NCBI GenBank assembly: GCA_964467255.1
Contig: CAYXPR010000017.1
Span: 1-36,554, forward strand
From: CAYXPR01 sp964467255
Lineage (GTDB): Bacteria; Pseudomonadota; Alphaproteobacteria; Rickettsiales; RGZB01
DNA length: 36,554 bases
Direction of reading: 5' to 3'
Within the stretch, counting starts at the first letter, position 1. Each line of letters starts with the position of its first letter. Shown in pieces: positions 32,306 to 36,554 of the stretch. The position numbers and the translations under genes are program-made. The notes under the pieces are model-generated. The model worked only from the letters and a program-made list of their open reading frames with translations. It was not told the DNA's origin and ran no database searches.

Positions 32306-33277
32306 TTAGGTGCGTTTTTTCTTCAGAACCACGTCCCACAATTCCGCTTGGGTTTTGCGTTTATAAAGCTCGTTCAGTCGCTGCAAGCTACCAACGGATG
32401 TGACGTTCACTTCGGTTAGGTAGTCACCAATAATATCCAGCCCTGCAAAAATCACGCCGCGCTTTTTAAGTTCCTTACCCACCGCGAGGGATATTTCCTT
32501 CTCGCGTTTTGTGAGCGTGGTTTTGTTGTCGCTGCTATGGCGGTACAGCCGGAATTCACCCTTCGCCGGAATAGTGCGGATGCTGCCCACAATCTCGCCA
32601 TCAAAAAACACCACGCGGATGTTCCCCTTCTCCACCGCTTTAATATAGGGCTGCACGATGAGTGCATCCGTGGGGTGGATTTCATATTCTTCTAAATAAG
32701 CCTCAAGATTCGGGTCACCTTGCTTGAAGCGATACACACCAAAGCCGGAATAGCCGTAGAGCGGTTTTATCACCACGTCCTTATGCAGCTTGATAAAGGC
32801 TTCCATCTCAGGAATGTTTTTTGTAATCAGCGTCGGTGGCAGGTACTCAGGCCACAAATAAGGCATCAGTTTTTCGGTGTTGTTGCGCACGCTGGCGGGG
32901 TCGTTCACCACAAAGGTTTTCGGGTGAATCATTTCCAGCATATAGGTGGCAGTGATGTATTCCATATTGAAGGGCGGGTTCTGGCGAATCCACACCACGT
33001 CCATGCTACCAAGGTCCGTCCATTTCGGCGCAGCAAGCGTGTAATAGTCTTTGTCTTTTTTAATATCGAGTTTCGTTACTTCGCGCAGCGGCGCCACCAC
33101 TTTGCCATTCTTTAAAGAAAGCTCTTTGGCTTGGTAGTGAAACACTTTAAAGCCACGGTCTTTGGCTTCTTGCATCAGCAGCAATGTGTTGGTGATATAT
33201 TCGCGATCAATTTCCAGCGGCTCCATCTGGAACGCCACATGCAATATTTTTCTTTTTGCTTTAGCGGGCACAGCCAT
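32306..33277 (-). CDS. gshB: Glutathione synthase
   Basis: A 323-residue ATP-grasp enzyme that adds glycine to gamma-glutamylcysteine. Prokaryotic GshB motifs are visible: VVWIRQNPPFNMEYITATYML, FVVNDPASVRNNTEK, the glycine loop KPLYGYSGFGVYRF, and GLDIIGDYLTEVNVTSVGSLQRL, which includes the metal-binding Asn. It is full length. The 5' end overlaps the preceding small secreted-protein gene by 17 bases, so tldD, that gene and gshB form one minus-strand operon. Confidence 0.94.
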   Translation of the reverse strand: MAVPAKAKRKILHVAFQMEPLEIDREYITNTLLLMQEAKDRGFKVFHYQAKELSLKNGKVVAPLREVTKLDIKKDKDYYTLAAPKWTDLGSMDVVWIRQNPPFNMEYITATYMLEMIHPKTFVVNDPASVRNNTEKLMPYLWPEYLPPTLITKNIPEMEAFIKLHKDVVIKPLYGYSGFGVYRFKQGDPNLEAYLEEYEIHPTDALIVQPYIKAVEKGNIRVVFFDGEIVGSIRTIPAKGEFRLYRHSSDNKTTLTKREKEISLAVGKELKKRGVIFAGLDIIGDYLTEVNVTSVGSLQRLNELYKRKTQAELWDVVLKKKRT

Positions 33278-33620
33278 AGGCTTCTTTCAATGCCTCCACC
33301 ACACCCCACACAGCAGGCGAGTTTGCATCATCGGGGTGATTCTTTGCCCACAGGCGGAACATGTTGCGCGCACGATGTGTGTCCAGGTTCGGCGGCGGGC
33401 AGAACGATTTATTAATCTCAAGCAGGTTGAGTGTGGACGCCGTACCCGTTAACACACCATCGCAAAACGCGCATTCATACGATCGCGTGCTGTTTTTCAA
33501 ATCTTCTGAACACTTGCCGCAGGATTCCACCAATTCATCCACCACAAAGGAACCTTCCGCCCGCGTGATGGCCGGTAAAAATAGCAACGCCAAAAGGCAC
33601 ATCAGTGATAACCGAATCAT
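33261..33620 (-). CDS. Secreted Rap1a/Tai immunity-like small protein
   Basis: A 119-residue protein with a signal peptide (MIRLSLMCLLALLFLPAITRA, cleavage before EGS). The mature domain has six cysteines, CGKC, ECAFC, FCPPP and a final GC. The pattern CxxGxxxG, FCPP, then a helix ending AxEALKEAYGC resembles the Rap1a/Tai family of periplasmic immunity proteins that neutralise type VI secretion amidase effectors. No effector or secretion gene is nearby, so it could equally be a housekeeping relative with the same fold. It overlaps tldD by four bases and gshB by 17. Confidence 0.65.
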   Translation of the reverse strand: MIRLSLMCLLALLFLPAITRAEGSFVVDELVESCGKCSEDLKNSTRSYECAFCDGVLTGTASTLNLLEINKSFCPPPNLDTHRARNMFRLWAKNHPDDANSPAVWGVVEALKEAYGCAR

Positions 33621-35062
33621 TGCGCCACCTCGGTTCCGCCCACAGTAAGCCCACCCACCAAAAGGCTGGGCTGCCCCACACCCACAGGCACGCTTTGTAC
33701 ATCTTTGCCGCAGGTGCCGATACCATCGTCCAATTTCAAATCATTCCCCACCGCTTTGATTTTTTTCAGCACATCGAGGCCGCTGCCAATCAGTGTAGCA
33801 CCTTTAATCGGCGTGGTGATTTTTCCGTTCTCAATCTTATAAGCCTCAGAGGCCGAGAACACAAACTTGCCGGAAGTGATATCCACCTGCCCGCCACCAA
33901 AGTTCACCGCATACACGCCGTTTTTCACCGAGGCAATCATTTCCTCCGGCGGTGTGGTGCCTGCCAACATATATGTATTTGTCATACGCGGCATGGTCTG
34001 GTGCGCATAGCTTTCGCGGCGGCCATTGCCTGTAGGCTTCATACCCATGAGGCGGGCGTTTAGCCTGTCCTGCATGTAGCCGACCAGTTTGCCGTCTTCA
34101 ATCAACGTGGTGCAGGAACTTGGCGTGCCTTCATCGTCCACATTCAGTGAACCACGGCGACCGGGGAGCGTACCATCATCTACAATCGTCACACCTTTGG
34201 CTGCAACCTGCTGCCCCATCAGGCCAGAAAACACCGAGGTTTTTTTACGGTTAAAATCGCCTTCAAGCCCATGCCCCACCGCCTCGTGCAGCAACACGCC
34301 CGGCCAGCCCGGCCCCACGACGACGTCCATTTCACCTGCGGGCGCAGGCACGGCTTTTAAATTTACCATCGCTTGGCGGAGCGCTTCGTCTGCCGCTTTC
34401 TTCCAGCGGTCCGGCGCGATATATTCCGCGTATGACGCACGGCCGCCCATGCCATAGCTACCACGCTCCATGCGCCCGTCTTTTTCTACCACCACAGATA
34501 TATTGAGGCGCACCAGCGGGCGTATGTCGCTCGACATAGCGCCGTTCTCGCGGGTGACGTGCACTGCCTGCCAGTTACCCGCCAGTGATACGGAAACCTG
34601 ACGCACACAGGAATCCTTGGCGCGTAGGTAGGCGTCAATCTCTTGCAGCAGCTTCGTCTTTTCGGTGAAGCTCACTTCCTCGAGCGGATTGATGTCCCCA
34701 TATAAGTTGCGGGTGGGCTTCGGCGGGGCGCCAAATACGCTGCCCGTGGCATTCTGCCCTGCCTGCACCGACTGAACGGTTTTCATGGCGCGGCGAATGG
34801 CCGCTTCGCTGATTTCAGACGCATGGGCATAGCCCGTAACCTCACCAATGGCGCTACGAAGGCCAAACCCTTGCGAAGTATCAAAGCCCGCACTCTTTAA
34901 TGTACCATCATCAAACACCAAATTCTCAGACTGGCGATATTCCATGAACAATTCACCATCATCCATACCGCTCAATGATTCATCAACCAGACCGCGCACT
35001 TGATTTTCATCAAGACCCGTGCGTTCAAAGAACAGTTTTTTAAGGAGTGTGTCTTTTTTCAT
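33617..35062 (-). CDS. tldD: TldD/PmbA family metalloprotease TldD
   Basis: A 481-residue protein with the ATG at 35062, the same length as E. coli TldD. The zinc site HEAVGH is at about 259-264, followed by GLEGDFNRK. The C-terminal beta domain ends in GTCGKDVQSVPVGVGQPS, which carries the third ligand region. TldD works with PmbA/TldE on unfolded peptides, for example in microcin maturation and antitoxin turnover. A TTG at 35107 would add 15 residues; AAGGAAG before the ATG supports the shorter form. It is divergent from coxB, a typical alphaproteobacterial order. Confidence 0.95.
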   Translation of the reverse strand: MKKDTLLKKLFFERTGLDENQVRGLVDESLSGMDDGELFMEYRQSENLVFDDGTLKSAGFDTSQGFGLRSAIGEVTGYAHASEISEAAIRRAMKTVQSVQAGQNATGSVFGAPPKPTRNLYGDINPLEEVSFTEKTKLLQEIDAYLRAKDSCVRQVSVSLAGNWQAVHVTRENGAMSSDIRPLVRLNISVVVEKDGRMERGSYGMGGRASYAEYIAPDRWKKAADEALRQAMVNLKAVPAPAGEMDVVVGPGWPGVLLHEAVGHGLEGDFNRKKTSVFSGLMGQQVAAKGVTIVDDGTLPGRRGSLNVDDEGTPSSCTTLIEDGKLVGYMQDRLNARLMGMKPTGNGRRESYAHQTMPRMTNTYMLAGTTPPEEMIASVKNGVYAVNFGGGQVDITSGKFVFSASEAYKIENGKITTPIKGATLIGSGLDVLKKIKAVGNDLKLDDGIGTCGKDVQSVPVGVGQPSLLVGGLTVGGTEVAQ

Positions 35063-35205
35063 AAGGTCTAGAACTTCCTTGCCGGTTGGCTCGTTTATTT
35101 CTTGCAAATAAGGGTGCTTAACATTATAACGCTGCTAGCAATCGGCCACCATGCCAATTGTCTGTAATGTACGAAAAGTTAAGGGTTTATTGCAAGAGAA
35201 TCTCA

Positions 35206-36051
35206 ATGCATCGCATCATATTTATCGCCCGCGCCGTTATTTTCACCCTCATTATGTTCGCAAGCCCCGCTTTGGCGCTTGCTGAAGGCCAGCCCACCCC
35301 GTGGCAGCTGAACTTCCAGCCCGCCGCCTCGGTGAATATGGAAAAAATTGCAGGTTTCCATGATGCAATGCTTATTGTGATTACGGTTATCACGATTTTC
35401 GTGCTCGGCCTCTTGGCCTATGTGTGCCTCCGTTTCCGTGAGAAGGCCAACCCGAATCCCAGCGATATCACGCACAATACGCTGCTGGAAATCGTATGGA
35501 CGACCATTCCGGTCGTTATCCTGATTGCCATCTGCATTCCCTCCATCAAAATCATGTATTTCAATGACCGCACCGAAGAAGCGGATATGACACTAAAGGT
35601 CATCGGCTACCAGTGGTATTGGGGCTATGAATACCCAGATAGCAACATCGCATTTGAAAGCTACATCATTAAAGACCAAGACATTAAGCCCGGTCAGGTT
35701 CGCCTTTTAGAAGTAGATAACCGCGTGGTGCTGCCGGTGGATACGAACATCCGTATCCAGACCACGGCCGCTGACGTGATTCACGCATGGGCCATACCCG
35801 CTTTCGGCGTGAAGATGGATGCCGTTCCGGGGCGCCTGAATGAAACATGGGTGCGTATTGATAAAGAAGGTGTGTATCGCGGCCAGTGCTCTGAACTGTG
35901 CGGTGCTTACCACGGCTTTATGCCCGTTGTGGTGGAAGCCGTTTCAAAAGAAAAATTCGCTGAATGGGTGAAGTCAAAAGCGCCTGCCGCGAACGGCAAT
36001 GCCAAGGCTGCAGAGCCGGAAGTCGTAAAGCCAGCCCCACTGGCACAATAA
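35206..36051 (+). CDS. coxB: Cytochrome c oxidase subunit II
   Basis: A protein of about 281 residues from the ATG at 35206 with AAGAGA six bases upstream. A signal peptide (ends ALALAEG) is followed by two transmembrane helices and a periplasmic cupredoxin domain. The CuA ligands are visible: H193 in IHAWAIPAFG, C228, E230, C232, H236 and M239 in CSELCGAYHGFM. An aromatic patch YQWYWGYEYP precedes them. A short Ala/Pro-rich tail follows. It accepts electrons from cytochrome c and passes them to CoxA, encoded 41 bases downstream. Earlier in-frame starts (TTG 35158, ATG 35167) lack ribosome sites. Confidence 0.96.
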   Translation: MHRIIFIARAVIFTLIMFASPALALAEGQPTPWQLNFQPAASVNMEKIAGFHDAMLIVITVITIFVLGLLAYVCLRFREKANPNPSDITHNTLLEIVWTTIPVVILIAICIPSIKIMYFNDRTEEADMTLKVIGYQWYWGYEYPDSNIAFESYIIKDQDIKPGQVRLLEVDNRVVLPVDTNIRIQTTAADVIHAWAIPAFGVKMDAVPGRLNETWVRIDKEGVYRGQCSELCGAYHGFMPVVVEAVSKEKFAEWVKSKAPAANGNAKAAEPEVVKPAPLAQ

Positions 36052-36092
36052 GATAAACGTAACTAAACGCCACTTTAATACATAGGTATATC

Positions 36093-36554
36093 ATGGCAGA
36101 CCATCATCACGATCACACCCCTACCGGCTGGAAACGTTGGTTGTTTTCCACCAACCACAAAGACATCGGCACGATGTATATCATCCTGTCCGTGATCGGT
36201 GGCTTGGTCGGCGGGCTTTTTTCCGTGTTGCTGCGTATTGAGCTTGCAGAACCCGGCCTGCAATTCTTTGCCAATGGCCTGCATTTTTATAACGTGGTGC
36301 TAACGGCTCACGCTTTCATCATGGTGTTCTTTATGATTATGCCACTGTTGATGGGCGGCTTCGGCAACTGGTTTATTCCACTGATGATTGGCGCGCCCGA
36401 TATGGCGTTTCCGCGCATGAATAACATCAGCTTCTGGCTGCTGGCGGTGGCGCTGGTGCTGCTGCTCTCCTCTGCCTTCGTAGGTGGTGGTGCAGGCACG
36501 GGCTGGACGGTCTATCCGCCCTTAAGCAACGCCACTTCGCATGCCGGCATGTCG
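36093..36554 (+). CDS. coxA: Cytochrome c oxidase subunit I, N-terminal 154 residues
   Basis: Starts with ATG at 36093, six bases after TAGGT, and runs off the right edge. The N-terminus is histidine-rich (MADHHHDHTPTGW), then the family's RWLFSTNHKDIGTMYI, the low-spin heme a ligand region LTAHAFIMVFFMIMPLLMGG, the FGNWFIPLMIGAPDMAFPRMNN block, and GWTVYPPLSN at the end. The missing part would hold the heme a3 and CuB ligands. It forms the terminal oxidase with coxB. Confidence 0.97.
   Translation, partial: MADHHHDHTPTGWKRWLFSTNHKDIGTMYIILSVIGGLVGGLFSVLLRIELAEPGLQFFANGLHFYNVVLTAHAFIMVFFMIMPLLMGGFGNWFIPLMIGAPDMAFPRMNNISFWLLAVALVLLLSSAFVGGGAGTGWTVYPPLSNATSHAGMS

Noticed and set aside
1..36554. 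CRISPR arrays, insertion sequences, integrase or phage genes
   Set aside because: No regularly spaced repeats, transposase or integrase motifs were seen in any frame. The tRNA-flanked cassette has no recombinase of its own.

Overview
The window looks like chromosomal DNA of an alphaproteobacterium. The evidence is gene order and gene content: gyrA followed by coaD, tldD divergent from coxB-coxA, a PhaR repressor of polyhydroxyalkanoate synthesis, ubiA, and an alphaproteobacterial-style ornithine decarboxylase with a long structured leader. GTG and TTG starts are common. Base composition is mostly moderate, with clear local outliers. A perfect 16-bp ParB-binding parS site at 32287-32302 suggests the right half lies in the origin-proximal part of the chromosome. 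I cannot name the genus.

Layout. 1-3000: the start of a secreted protein running off the left edge, a small periplasmic protein, a TerC-family membrane protein, a candidate structured small RNA (about 1522-1775) and an unrecognised membrane protein. 3000-6100: a polyamine locus made of a palindromic operator, a structured leader with a 40-codon upstream ORF, ornithine decarboxylase, a deoxyhypusine-synthase-like (probably homospermidine-forming) enzyme and a BON-domain lipoprotein. 6100-11400: a DUF486 membrane protein, a small two-cysteine secreted protein, a Tat-exported PhoX-like phosphatase, and a rimB-rimK-mscS operon for ribosomal protein S6 glutamylation plus a mechanosensitive channel. 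11400-16600: photolyase, then a patchwork accessory region with an AT-rich pair (membrane-anchored aminopropyltransferase-like protein and a fatty-acid-hydroxylase-family enzyme) and a very GC-rich orphan gene held between two tRNA-Val genes.

16600-25400: a TetR regulator divergent from an ArsP/UPF0718-type permease, then core genes dxs, coaD, gyrA and mgtE. 25400-28650: a second orphan secreted-protein cassette beside tRNA-Leu(GAG), then lipB and two unrecognised cytosolic proteins. 28650-36554: phaR, ubiA, rsmE, gshA, parS, gshB, a Rap1a/Tai-like secreted protein, tldD, coxB and the first part of coxA.

Functional themes are polyamines (odc, DHS-like, possibly the distant SpeE-like protein), glutathione synthesis (gshA and gshB converge on parS), translation-related modification (rimB/rimK, rsmE) and respiration/quinone (ubiA, coxBA). 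The most interesting signals are not ordinary genes. They are the odc leader with its overlapping upstream ORF, the stand-alone structured RNA near 1.6 kb, and the compositionally foreign gene bracketed by near-identical tRNA-Val genes. No CRISPR array, rRNA, transposase or integrase was seen.
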